From the NCBI GenBank assembly GCA_001735895.1, contig DS021198.1:592045-632677 (forward strand): a DNA stretch of 40,633 bases, in the 5' to 3' direction. Both the position numbers and the translations under genes were made by a program. The notes beneath the pieces were generated by a model, which was not told the DNA's origin, ran no database searches, and saw only the letters and a list, made by a program, of their open reading frames with translations. This stretch comes from Olavius algarvensis Gamma 3 endosymbiont (GTDB taxonomy: Bacteria; Pseudomonadota; Gammaproteobacteria; GCA-001735895). The stretch's first letter is position 1. Each line of letters opens with the position of its first letter. This document shows positions 27,852 through 37,192 of the stretch, piece by piece.

Positions 27852-29431
27852 GGGGGACAGACCAGAATGGCACTAAGTTAAGCCCAGTTATCGTAGAAAA
27901 ACAAGAGCCGGACATTGCCTGAAATGGGATAATTAGGCATGAAAAATCCCAACCTGTTTTTGCCAGGATTTCACTTGGCAACCCTGCGTCGAAGACCTCG
28001 ATCAGCGCGTCAGAAATTGGCTGATCAAGTTGCTGCGATACGTCGAAAGTCTATCGGGCAACTGGCGCAATGCTTTGCAGATTTTGTCCCTTGCCAACTC
28101 CTTCATCCTCACCAATTCGGTGCTCAGAGCCGGCGACGATTATTCAGTAAAGAAAACACATTCTGGGGTTTCTTTTCTCAGATACTCGATGCTGATGGCG
28201 GCTGCTCTGAGGTGGTGCGCAAGTTTCAAGCTTTTGCTGCGAGTCAGTCATTGGTGTTGCCCTCATCGTCCACTTCTGCCTACTGTCAGGCACGCCGGAA
28301 ACTGGAGGAATCCGATCTGGAGAGGATTCTGGCACACACCGCCAAGCAACTCATGCGACGAGGCGAAGATCGTGTTTTGCAAGGTCGTCGAGTGGTTGTC
28401 GTCGATGGCACTGGTGTCAGCATGCCTGACACCTCGGAAAACCAACAGGCATGGCCTCAAACCCGGCAACAAAAGCCTGGCTGTGGATTTCCACAGGCGC
28501 ATATTTGTGCGTGTTTTAATCTTCAAACCGGGGCGTTGCTGAGTTACCAGGTGGGCAACAAAAAAAGTTCTGAACTACTCATGCTGCGGGAACAGTGGGA
28601 CAGTTTCAATCCAGGAGATATTTTTCTTGGAGACAAGGCTTTTTGCAGCTTCTACGATGTTTTCAAGTTATGGAATAAAGGCGTTGATTCGGTCATTACC
28701 AAGGGCAGAAGAAAGCTCGTATCCTCAAAGGATGCGGATCAAATACTCGGTGAGGATGATCTGCTTATTCATTGGCCCAGACCGAAATGGACAAAGCAAC
28801 TGAGCTATAGTCGGGAGGAATGGCAGGACTTACCTGAAAAGCTGGTATTGCGACAGATCAAAGTCAACGTAAAAGAAACCGGATTTCGTACCCGATCGTT
28901 TCATATCATCACAACATTGACAAATCCCGGTCGCTATAGCGCCAAGGCAATTGCCGATTTATATTTTCAGCGTTGGGATATCGAGCTGTTCTTCCGGGAT
29001 ATCAAAACCACCATGGGCATGGATATTCTACGTTGTAAAACACCCCGAATGATTCGCAAAGAGATATTGATGTACTTCATCGTTTACAACGGTTTACGCT
29101 TGTTGATGCTCAAAGCGGCCGATCAAGCCAACGTACCGATTCGCATGATTGGTTTCAAGGCCAGTGTTCAGACATTGCGGCAATGGGAGCCTCTACTAAA
29201 ATCAGATCTAAGCAAACAGGAGCAAGCCCGTCTACTGTCATTGCTCTGTGATAGCATAGCCGCGAGCGTCATTCGCCCGCGCCCAGGTCGATTGGAACCA
29301 CGATGTAAAAAGCGAAGACCAAAAAACTATCAACGATTGACCAAACCCAGGCATCAAATGCAAGAAACTCCTCACCGTAACAAATACCTTGCTGATAGTG
29401 CTTAACTTAGTGCCATTCTATACTGTCCCCC
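27852..29431 (+). mobile_element. IS4-family insertion sequence (1580 bp)
   Basis: Terminal inverted repeats of about 32 bp begin GGGGGACAG and continue, after a short mismatched stretch, with AGAATGGCACTAAGTTAAGC at both ends. One transposase gene fills the element. No clear direct repeat flanks it. The right end lies 40 bases before the start of the TPR-protease gene and may have displaced its promoter. Confidence 0.92.
27939..29405 (+). CDS. IS4-family transposase
   Basis: A DDE transposase of 488 residues, apparently intact. The first catalytic aspartate is in VVVVDGTGVSMPDT, the second in FLGDKAFCSFYD, and the glutamate in YFQRWDIELFFRDIKTTMGM, the Y-(2)-R-(3)-E-(6)-K pattern of IS4. 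The insertion-type beta domain between the second D and E is present. It cuts and joins the element's ends during transposition. It lies wholly between the 27852 and 29431 repeats and is probably functional. Confidence 0.95.
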   Translation: MKNPNLFLPGFHLATLRRRPRSARQKLADQVAAIRRKSIGQLAQCFADFVPCQLLHPHQFGAQSRRRLFSKENTFWGFFSQILDADGGCSEVVRKFQAFAASQSLVLPSSSTSAYCQARRKLEESDLERILAHTAKQLMRRGEDRVLQGRRVVVVDGTGVSMPDTSENQQAWPQTRQQKPGCGFPQAHICACFNLQTGALLSYQVGNKKSSELLMLREQWDSFNPGDIFLGDKAFCSFYDVFKLWNKGVDSVITKGRRKLVSSKDADQILGEDDLLIHWPRPKWTKQLSYSREEWQDLPEKLVLRQIKVNVKETGFRTRSFHIITTLTNPGRYSAKAIADLYFQRWDIELFFRDIKTTMGMDILRCKTPRMIRKEILMYFIVYNGLRLLMLKAADQANVPIRMIGFKASVQTLRQWEPLLKSDLSKQEQARLLSLLCDSIAASVIRPRPGRLEPRCKKRRPKNYQRLTKPRHQMQETPHRNKYLADSA

Positions 29432-29471
29432 GAACGGAATTAGATGTCGAATTGGAGCGTTTTAACGAACC

Positions 29472-30683
29472 ATGAGGTTACTGGTCTTACTAAGCTGCGC
29501 GTTTTTGCTGGGTTGGGTACTCAGCTGGATGTATTACGTGACGGCCACGGAGGTAGCCGATTCGGCTCCGACCGACTCGATTGCCCAGCCGTATCCATCG
29601 ACCACGGTTTCACCATCGATTTCCGCGGACAGTGGCGAAACCCCATTACCCGAATCCGCCGCGGCAAAACCAACCGCAAATTCCGTTTCCATATTGAATA
29701 TCACATTGGAACGATTGAGAAAGGGTGAGTTCGAAGCCGTCATGGCCGAATACCCGGATATTCAAAGCGAGCTGTCTGAAAGCGATGCCATGGCGCACAG
29801 GAAAATCATCATCGACCATGCGCGAGCACTGCTTGAATCCGGCCAGCCCGTCATTGCCCGGGCCTTGCTGACCCTTTACCTGCGACAGGAATATCGAGAT
29901 GTGTCGGCGCTTTTACTCATGGCGCGGATTCACCGGGATACGGGCAACGATATGGAAGCGATTGAAGTCCTGTTCCAGGCCAGGTCCTACGCATATACGC
30001 CCGGGTTAATCGAGCAAACCGACCGAGCCGTTCGATCGGCTGCCAGGCGTTTCAATGCGCAATTATCGGCGCGGAAAGATTACATCGCGCAGTTGAATCT
30101 GTACCAACGGCTTACCGAACTAGAGCCCGAATACACCCTGCATTATATTGGCCTTGCCGAGACCTACCTGGCTTTGGGTAATGCCGTCGATGCCCGCAAG
30201 GCACTGGCACTCACGCGGCACGATGCTTCCGTTTCGGACAAGGCGAACGACATCGTTCGTCGAATCGAGGCGCAGATGGAACCGGACCGGTATTACGCCG
30301 CCGATATTTCGTTACAGGCGCTCGGTAACCAGTTTTTGGTCGATGCGCGGTTGAACAACACACGGGATGCCGTCCTGTTGTTAGACACCGGTGCGTCACT
30401 GTCGATCATCAGCACCGAGTTACTGGCTGCGTTAGGCATCCCCAATCGGCCGACGGACCGGATGGCGTGGTTCAGTACCGCCGGCGGCCGCATCAAGGCG
30501 CCCATCATTCAACTCGATAGCCTGGTGCTGGACGGCGTCGCGGTCGAAAACATCGAAGTGGGCGTGATCGGCGAGTTTGACAACAACCGGTTCGATGGCC
30601 TGCTGGGGATGAATTTCCTGCGCCACTTCGAATTTTTCATCGACCAGAACGCAAACACACTACAACTCAATCCACGCGGATAA
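29472..30683 (+). CDS. TPR-containing retropepsin-like aspartic protease (clan AA)
   Basis: A membrane-anchored protein of 403 residues. An N-terminal hydrophobic segment (LLVLLSCAFLLGWVLSWMYY) is followed by a low-complexity Ser/Thr/Pro stretch, then helical tetratricopeptide-like repeats (roughly 75-270) and a C-terminal retropepsin-like domain. DTGAS at 305-309 is the catalytic aspartate motif, followed by FDGLLGMNFLRHFEFFID, the hydrophobic-hydrophobic-glycine region. The layout matches periplasm-facing single-domain aspartic proteases that dimerise. The substrate is unknown. An IS4-family element ends 40 bases upstream, so native promoter sequence may be missing. Confidence 0.88.
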   Translation: MRLLVLLSCAFLLGWVLSWMYYVTATEVADSAPTDSIAQPYPSTTVSPSISADSGETPLPESAAAKPTANSVSILNITLERLRKGEFEAVMAEYPDIQSELSESDAMAHRKIIIDHARALLESGQPVIARALLTLYLRQEYRDVSALLLMARIHRDTGNDMEAIEVLFQARSYAYTPGLIEQTDRAVRSAARRFNAQLSARKDYIAQLNLYQRLTELEPEYTLHYIGLAETYLALGNAVDARKALALTRHDASVSDKANDIVRRIEAQMEPDRYYAADISLQALGNQFLVDARLNNTRDAVLLLDTGASLSIISTELLAALGIPNRPTDRMAWFSTAGGRIKAPIIQLDSLVLDGVAVENIEVGVIGEFDNNRFDGLLGMNFLRHFEFFIDQNANTLQLNPRG

Positions 30684-30754
30684 AGACTGGGCGAAAGGCC
30701 AACTAACTCGCTGAACCCGGGTCTCTGGATTTCCCTCTAGCCCGGCAAACGAGC

Positions 30755-30930
30755 AAACACGATCGTTATGCCAACGAATCGCGCCGCTACCACGGCATCG
30801 GCCTGTCGGGCCCGAATGCACGCGAATTCCTGTCCCGAATCACGCGCGACGGTGTTTCCGGCGATGCACTCAAAATCCGCGATATCAGAGGAACCTTCAC
30901 CGACACTGTGCCGGCGAAGAAAAAATACGC
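30755..30930 (+). pseudogene. Fragment of a GcvT-domain (dimethylglycine dehydrogenase-like) oxidoreductase
   Basis: The + frame gives RYANESRRYHGIGLSGPNAR then EFLSRITRDGVSGDALKIRD, closely resembling the aminomethyltransferase (GcvT) part of dimethylglycine/sarcosine dehydrogenase-type proteins (GISGPxAREFLxRLT). There is no start, no FAD domain and no C-terminus. The frame then runs into the palindromic repeat. It is a short relic of a one-carbon or methylamine catabolic gene. Confidence 0.6.
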
Positions 30931-30944
30931 GCATAATTATTCCT

Positions 30945-31041
30945 CGTCATTGCGAGGCGTGAAGCGCCGAAGCAATCTTGCAATTTCAGGAAGATTGCTT
31001 CGAGGAACCTGCCCCGGCGAAGGCCGGGGCTCGCAATGACG
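30945..31041. repeat. 97-bp palindromic MITE-like repeat
   Basis: Outer arms CGTCATTGCGAG (30945-30956) and CTCGCAATGACG (31030-31041) are perfect inverted repeats. Inside are a 12-bp stem (CGAAGCAATCTT with AAGATTGCTTCG) and an 8-bp GC stem (GCCCCGGC with GCCGGGGC). CGTCATTGCGAG-type elements are dispersed in many bacterial genomes. Confidence 0.75.
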
Positions 31042-31051
31042 CTGACTAACG

Positions 31052-31100
31052 GCGTCATCCCGGGAGTTACCCGTCATCCCCGCGCAAGCGACGGTTCGGC
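31052..31100. repeat. REP-like GTCATCCC motifs
   Basis: Two GTCATCCC-type motifs lie close together (one followed by GGGAG, the next by CCGCGCAAGCGACGG). They resemble degenerate extragenic palindromes of the CCGCG-CAAGCGG kind seen again near 35430 and 36760. Confidence 0.4.
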
Positions 31101-31268
31101 GAATCGGAGTGTTACAACGCAGGCACCCAATTCAAATCCGGACAAATTCAGAGTCACATCATTAATACAGTTTCCGGATGCCCTGACCTTCACGAATTCG
31201 ATACTGTGTACCCGGAATTCCATTAATCACTATGGTATTTATATGTGCTGTTGCTTCGGAGCAAGAAT

Positions 31269-32381
31269 TTGAAATCCGCGATCTATTACCTGTTCATCAT
31301 CGGTATTTTGTCGGGCTGCGGCAGTTCCGGCAGCAGTACCCCGGAAAAGGAAATTCCGGTGGTGCCCCCGAGCCTGATCGAAATTCCGGTGACCGGTATC
31401 CCCGTGGACCTGGGTAGCTTTGACCCGGCGCCAACCGTGGATGCCGGCGGCGGAGTCTGGATGAGCTATTCGCAGGTCTCGCTCGACGGGAGCGGGCTCA
31501 AGCTCATCGAGACACGGCTGGCCAGCAGCCTGGACGCCGGCGATAGCTGGACGGATCAGGGCCTGAGCATCAACCCGGCCGCGGCATTCACGATAGGCCC
31601 GGATACCGTTGCCTGGGCGCAGGAAGTGTCGCGGCTGGTGTATAACCCGTTTGCGTCCGGGGCCGGTGCGGACCCATGGATTATTCTCTGGCACCGCTAC
31701 CTGTCCATCCTCAGCGGCAGCGAAACGCTGCGACTGTTCGACAATGGCTGGATCGGTATGAAATCAGGCAATAGCGTGATGACACTTGGCAACGAGCGCA
31801 AGCTGTTTACCGGCGCTTTATACAATGCGGCCAACAATTCCACCATCGGCCCGCCGGAAGTGGCACTGGATACACTGGACCCCGCGCTGGCCGATTGTGT
31901 CGCTTTTACCGAGCCGGGTGTGCTGCCCAAAAGCAGCGGAATATACATCTCCTTGCTTTGTGCCACCGCCGCCCCGCCCGGAAAAATTATCCTGTTGCGG
32001 TGCGATCACCATATGAATAACTGCGGATACCTGGGGGCCCTGATCGATGGCAGCGAGGCTGCTTTGCTCGATAGCGGTTACGACAATTTTTCCGCCTCCG
32101 AACTGGTTTCGGTCAATGGCGAAGACTATCTCATCGTTACGCCGAGCGAGGCGACCATTTACCGCGGCTGCGCCATCTACAGGATCCGCGACCTCGACCA
32201 GGCGAGCATCGAACGCGAAGGCGGAAGCGCTAAAGCCACGGCGGTATTCGAGGCGCATGGCGATTTCAACGGGGCCTGTGGGTACGTGGAGGGTCTGACC
32301 GGGAGCGGCGTCATGATCAGCGAGGCTTTTACGACTTCGGTCCCGGTGTTCAGGCTATTTACCACCGACTATAATTTCTAG
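31269..32381 (+). CDS. Putative lipoprotein with an Asp-box (BNR-like) motif
   Basis: An exported lipoprotein of 370 residues and unknown function. A TTG start at 31269 has GGAG seven bases upstream and gives a short leader (MKSAIYYLFIIGILSGC) with a lipobox and lipidated Cys17. A GTG at 31245 would add eight residues. SLDAGDSW (87-94) matches the Asp-box S-x-D-x-G-x-[ST]-W of sialidase-like beta-propellers, so a propeller fold is possible; other Asp-boxes are not obvious. Several cysteines (ADCVAF, LLCATA, LRCDHHMNNCGY, FNGACGY) may form disulfides. Confidence 0.75.
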   Translation: MKSAIYYLFIIGILSGCGSSGSSTPEKEIPVVPPSLIEIPVTGIPVDLGSFDPAPTVDAGGGVWMSYSQVSLDGSGLKLIETRLASSLDAGDSWTDQGLSINPAAAFTIGPDTVAWAQEVSRLVYNPFASGAGADPWIILWHRYLSILSGSETLRLFDNGWIGMKSGNSVMTLGNERKLFTGALYNAANNSTIGPPEVALDTLDPALADCVAFTEPGVLPKSSGIYISLLCATAAPPGKIILLRCDHHMNNCGYLGALIDGSEAALLDSGYDNFSASELVSVNGEDYLIVTPSEATIYRGCAIYRIRDLDQASIEREGGSAKATAVFEAHGDFNGACGYVEGLTGSGVMISEAFTTSVPVFRLFTTDYNF

Positions 32382-32400
32382 CGTCCGAAAAGTTACGGGG

Positions 32401-32455
32401 TCAGGCTTTACAATCGACATTGCTGCTCGTAACGTTTGTAAAATGTAAGGCCTGA
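32401..32455. repeat. Short palindromic element with TCAGGC ends
   Basis: TCAGGCTTTACA and TGTAAGGCCTGA are inverted repeats with one mismatch, preceded by GGGG. A similar GGGGTCAGGC motif is found, inverted, at the right side of the IS200-like element (near 36270-36279). It may be a mobile-element relic. Confidence 0.5.
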
Positions 32456-32589
32456 TTCCTTTACCCGAACCCTTTTACCAATGACAACCAGAAGTGACCA
32501 CGTGGCGGAACGGGAATAGCAATGACATGGTCCAATAGATTGATACCACCCAGTTAAGAGATAATGAAACTTAACTGAGGTAACGATAG

Positions 32590-32862
32590 ATGACAACGAG
32601 AAAGAAATATACGAAAGAATTCAAACTGGATGCAGTGAGCCTGGTAACTGATCAGGGCTACAGCCGGGCGGAAGCAGCGCGAAGCCTGGGCATCAATGCC
32701 AATATGCTGTGCCGATGGGTGCAAGAGGAACAATCGGGTGATGGCCAGGCTTTCCGTGGGAACGGCAAGCTGACACCGGATCAGGAAGAGAACCGTCGAC
32801 TTAAAGCTGAAATCAAACGCCTGAAAAAGGCGACGGTATTCTTTGCAGCAGAAACGAAATGA
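32590..32862 (+). CDS. IS3-family transposase OrfA (type 2)
   Basis: A transposase DNA-binding subunit of 90 residues: KYTKEFKLDAVSLVTDQGYS, then the helix-turn-helix RAEAARSLGINANMLCRWVQ, and a C-terminal zipper segment (EENRRLKAEIKRLKKATVFF). GAGG precedes the start. Its stop overlaps the OrfB start by four bases (ATGA). It is intact although the following gene is broken. Confidence 0.95.
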   Translation: MTTRKKYTKEFKLDAVSLVTDQGYSRAEAARSLGINANMLCRWVQEEQSGDGQAFRGNGKLTPDQEENRRLKAEIKRLKKATVFFAAETK

Positions 32863-33353
32863 AATACTCGTTTATCACCCAACACAAGAATACCTTTCCC
32901 GTTCGCCTGATGTGTCAGGTGCTGGGTGTGGACCGGTCATGTTATTACCACTACCGGCGCCAGATGGACACAAGACCGCCTGATCCCGAGCATGAGGAAA
33001 TGCTGGAGTGGGTTCAGCGGGTTGATGATGCGAGTGATCATACCTACGGCAGCCGACGTATGAAACGGGCCCTGAACTGTCTGGGTTATCCGGTGAGCCG
33101 GAATAAGGCGCGGAATTTGATGCGGGAGGCCGGAGTTCAGGTACGTCATCGCAAGAAATTCAAGGTGACCACGAACAGCAATCACAAACAACCGGTGTAC
33201 GACAATCTGCTTCAGCGGCAATTTGATGTGCCCCAGCCTGATCAGGTCTACGCAGCGGATGTGACTTATGTATGGACCCAGGAGGGCTGGCTTTACCTGG
33301 CTGTCGTGATAGATTGAATCGCCCCGGGATTTCCGGAGGCTGTTTTGTGTGAG

Positions 33354-34553
<1,200 letters not shown>

Positions 34554-35067
34554 TACCCAATCCTCTCAAGAAATTGAGCCTCCGACAAACCCGGGGCGAT
34601 TCAGATCTGTGTTTGAGAAAGGTTGTGGGCTGGAGCATGAGCCCTCGGATGAAATCGCAGTTGGTCTGTGATGCCTTGAAGATGGCCGCCTGGCAGCGCC
34701 GACCCAAGGCAGGTTTAATCCATCACTCGGATCGTGGGTCTCAGTATGCCAGCAAGGCATTCCGAAAATTACTCAGAATCAACGGGTTCCAGGGCAGCAT
34801 GAGCCGTAAAGGTGACTGTTGGGATAATGCGGTGGTCGAGAGCTTCTTTGGCAGTCTGAAGCAGGAGCGGGTGCAATGGCGAAATTATCAGACTCGATAT
34901 GAAGCACAGCAGGATATTCTGCAGTACATATCCAGCTGGTATAACCCATATCGATTACATTCGACGCTGAATTATGTCAGCCCGAATGATTATGAAAAAC
35001 GACTACTCGAAACGAAGCATGCCGCTTAACTGGGGTGTATCAAAAAGTTTGACCACATCACAACGAC

Positions 35068-35259
35068 CTAGACATCCGGCATAACATCCACCACCCGGAA
35101 CAGCTCTTCTTCCCATTCCTGCAGTTTGATAATGATTTCTTTCAGATCGTCTTCGGATATGCCGCCGATGCTCTGAGAGGGTCGGACCTTTTTCAGCTGG
35201 TCGATCGCCGTGGTGATGTGCACTCGGTCGATTACCTTGATGTATTCGTGTTCTTGCAT
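35068..35259 (-). CDS. Small hypothetical protein (63 aa)
   Basis: An acidic, probably helical protein of 63 residues with no recognised family: it begins MQEHEYIKVIDRVHITTAID and contains GGISEDDLKEIIIKLQEWEE. GAGG lies eight bases before the ATG, and composition is protein-like without stops for its length. It ends only 12 bases from the type 2 IS right end, so its downstream context has been changed. No function is proposed. Confidence 0.5.
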   Translation of the reverse strand: MQEHEYIKVIDRVHITTAIDQLKKVRPSQSIGGISEDDLKEIIIKLQEWEEELFRVVDVMPDV

Positions 35260-35343
35260 GATTCTGGCCTCGTTGATCTTGCTTTCCCGAACAGTTTGTT
35301 TATTTTACTAGAATCCATTCCCCCGGTGTTGAGCGTTTTCCGT

Positions 35344-35407
35344 GGACACAATACTTGTTTCAAGTCAGGCAAATTATTCGGCCTGCTTAGAAATAAGTAT
35401 TGAGTCC
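35344..35407. repeat. 64-bp MITE-like imperfect palindrome
   Basis: GGACACAATACTTGTTTC at the left pairs, with few mismatches, with GAAATAAGTATTGAGTCC at the right, and an inner CAGGC/GCCTG stem surrounds an AT-rich loop. It has the look of a small non-autonomous repeat. Confidence 0.5.
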
Positions 35408-35602
35408 CCAGATTTCCGTCCACAGGTGTCACCCCCGCGAAAGCTGCGGTCCGACGTATCGGGATCTCCGAAACTCAGTTCGCAAGAAAATGATGCCTCA
35501 TCCGAATTGCACTTACATTAGCTGTCAGGCCCGCGTAAGCGGGCATCTTTTAAGCGCTATCATGCTGTGGTTAGGAGATCCCGCTTGCGCGGGAAGTCAC
35601 CT
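35408..35602. repeat. REP-like extragenic palindromes, including an inverted pair
   Basis: A degenerate copy (GTCACCCCCGCGAAAGC) lies at about 35428. Two better copies, GTCAGGCCCGCGTAAGCGGG (from 35524) and, inverted, CCCGCTTGCGCGGGAAGTCA (to about 35599), face each other across about 30 bases. Each has a GC stem with a short loop. The pair resembles a BIME next to a Y1 transposase gene. Confidence 0.55.
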
Positions 35603-35631
35603 ACTACCGGCATAGCCGGTAGTTTGAATTA

Positions 35632-35650
35632 AGCCCCCCAGTGGGGGGCT
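35632..35650 (-). terminator. GC-rich hairpin downstream of the Y1 transposase
   Basis: AGCCCCCC pairs with GGGGGGCT around AGT, 23 bases past the transposase stop. On the transcribed strand it is followed by TAATTC. It may terminate transcription or be part of the transposon end. Confidence 0.5.
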
Positions 35651-35672
35651 ATGGGCCCGTGCCAAGTTTCAG

Positions 35673-36107
35673 TTAATAGTATTGCATCTCTTTCTGTTGC
35701 TCTTCCTTGTCCTTCTTCTCCTGACTTCGGATGTAATCGATCACCTGGGCTTCTTTCAGTCCTATCGTACTTACGCAGTATCCCCTCGACCAGAAATTGA
35801 GCCCCTTGAAGTTCTTCTTCCTCCCATATCTCTGGTGCAGAAGAATTGTCGACTTACCTTTCAACTTGCCGATAAATTCCGATACGCTAAATTTGGGCGG
35901 AAGCTCCAGGCACATATGGACGTGATCCGGCATTACGTGCCCTTCAACTACTTCCACTCCGTATCGAGTACAAATCTCCTTTAATAGCTCTCCTATTATT
36001 TTTCGCGTCGCTCCATATAACTGCCGACGCCGATACTTTGGTACAATCACCATGTGGTACCTGCAGTACCATCGTACGTGGCTCTGGCTTCGCCATTGTC
36101 TCAACAT
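35673..36107 (-). CDS. tnpA: IS200-family Y1 transposase (TnpA)
   Basis: A HUH single-strand transposase of 144 residues, normal for IS200. The HUH motif is H62-V-H64 in GHVMPDHVHMCLELP, and the nucleophile is Y110 in WSRGYCVSTIG. The N-terminus (SHVRWYCRYHMVIVPKYRRR) matches the family. The C-terminus is a charged Lys/Glu/Gln helix (SQEKKDKEEQQKEMQ). It is probably functional, as the frame is complete and hairpin ends are present on both sides. Confidence 0.93.
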   Translation of the reverse strand: MLRQWRSQSHVRWYCRYHMVIVPKYRRRQLYGATRKIIGELLKEICTRYGVEVVEGHVMPDHVHMCLELPPKFSVSEFIGKLKGKSTILLHQRYGRKKNFKGLNFWSRGYCVSTIGLKEAQVIDYIRSQEKKDKEEQQKEMQYY

Positions 36108-36301
36108 GGTTTCTCTCCTCTTTTGGACTTACCAGGCCCAAGGGGAGAGAAACCATATCTCTATCATCGATTCAATGCTTACTCGGCAATGCCCTTGTTA
36201 TTCACACCGGCATAGCCGGTGGTTTCGGGCATTAAATGACTGACATGGTTAATGTAAGCGCCATTAATGCCTGACCCCTGTTAACTCCGAGGAAAACACC
36301 T

Positions 36302-36733
36302 ATGTCGCTGCCCGGACACATTGATGCCGAGCTACTGAGCCTCGACCCAATCCGCGAAAGCCTGGCCGCATTGCCGCAGGTCGACGTACCCCGCATGCGC
36401 CAGGATCACCTCGATCGTTTGCAGGCCGAGTTGCAGCAGCGCGACCTGGGCGGCATTTTACTCTACGACCCGATCAATGTGCGCTATGCAAAGGACTGCC
36501 GCAATATGCAGATCTGGACCATGCACAACTCCGCGCGCTATTGCTTCGTTCCGGCCGAGGGTAAGGCGGTCATTTTCGACTACGTCAACTGCGAGCATTT
36601 ATCCACGGATAACCAAACCGTCGGCGAAACCGGCGCCCGCGAGGGCGTCAAGCTGGAAGAGATGGTGAGGATTACCGAAACCGGCTGCGAACTGGTGGCG
36701 AATTATCCGTTCGAGGATAAGCTGCTGAGCTGA
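36302..36733 (+). pseudogene. M24 peptidase/DddP-like protein with internal deletion
   Basis: An open frame of 143 residues. Residues 1-102 are the creatinase-type N-terminal domain of a Xaa-Pro peptidase-family protein (GGILLYDPINVRYAKDCRNM, QIWTMHNSARYCFVPAEGKA), similar to DMSP lyase DddP and its relatives. Residues from about 112 match the extreme C-terminus of the same family (GVKLEEMVRITETGCELVAN, YPFEDKLL). The pita-bread catalytic domain with its metal ligands, an estimated 250-300 residues, is missing, yet the frame is preserved. A good ribosome-binding site (GAGG) remains. It cannot have the parent activity. Confidence 0.7.
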
Positions 36734-36934
36734 AATAAGACCGCGACGCCGGCCTCACCTCATCATTCCTGCGAAAGCGGCGGTCGGGCGTCCCGGAATC
36801 TTATTTGAAAACGAACTTCCGGGGTCACTCCCGCAAAAATCAAAAATCCTGACCCTGCACGTTCCTTGCTAACTGTCACCCTGATCCCGCAATAAACTGT
36901 GCTGTAAATTGGCTTTCTAGTAAACTTGCGCGCT
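36734..36934. repeat. Short intergenic region with degenerate REP-like motifs
   Basis: Contains ATCATTCCTGCGAAAGCGGC near 36761 and a second degenerate copy (GGGGTCACTCCCGCAAAAATC) near 36823, both of the GTCAT(T/C)CCCGCG type. Nothing else was seen. Confidence 0.4.
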
Positions 36935-37192
36935 ATGATGGATCGATTCCTGCTCGCGCATGGCGCCGGTCAGTCTGGCGGCAAGCTACTCGATGATTGC
37001 CTCAATCAACTGGGCGATATTCCGCCCGAAGCCAATTTCGGTTTTTTATACCTGAGTGAGCAACTGGCCGCCACCGCCGAACCCTTGATCAATCGGCTTA
37101 AGGAAGCGACCGGAATCACGGCCTGGGTCGGAACTAACGGCCTCGGCATTATCGGCGGCGCGAAAGAACAAGACCGGGACAGATTTATTTAA
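36935..37192 (+). pseudogene. Truncated FIST-domain sensory protein
   Basis: The first 76 or so residues match the N-terminus of FIST signal-transduction proteins (FLLAHGAGQSG, NFGFLYLSEQLAATAEPLIN, TGITAWVGTNGLGIIGG), which are normally near 380 residues. The match stops at GGAKE, after which a foreign-looking tail (QDRDRFI) leads to a stop. The join contains GGGACAGATTTATTT, a motif like mobile-element ends. The start is ATG 36935 or 36938; a TTG at 36926 is also open. The gene was probably cut by insertion of the DNA carrying the helicase. Confidence 0.65.

Larger units (their letters stand above)
30684..31268. other. Intergenic region with decayed gene fragment and palindromic repeats
   Basis: It holds the GcvT-like fragment (30755-30930), the 97-bp palindromic repeat (30945-31041) and REP-like GTCATCCC motifs (31052-31100), all listed separately. 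The remainder shows nothing clear. Confidence 0.5.
35603..36221 (-). mobile_element. IS200/IS605-family element with subterminal hairpins
   Basis: One Y1 transposase gene is bracketed by matching hairpins: CTACCGGC-ATA-GCCGGTAG (35604-35622) and CACCGGC-ATA-GCCGGTG (36205-36221). Both are followed by a related GTTT...ATTAA stretch in the same orientation, as expected for the single-strand ends of IS200 elements. True cleavage sites lie somewhat outside; the right side may reach GCCTGACCCC near 36279. Confidence 0.7.

Noticed and set aside
35400-35615. 71-residue open frame through the REP-like repeats
   Set aside because: It reads through palindromic repeats, a common source of spurious frames.
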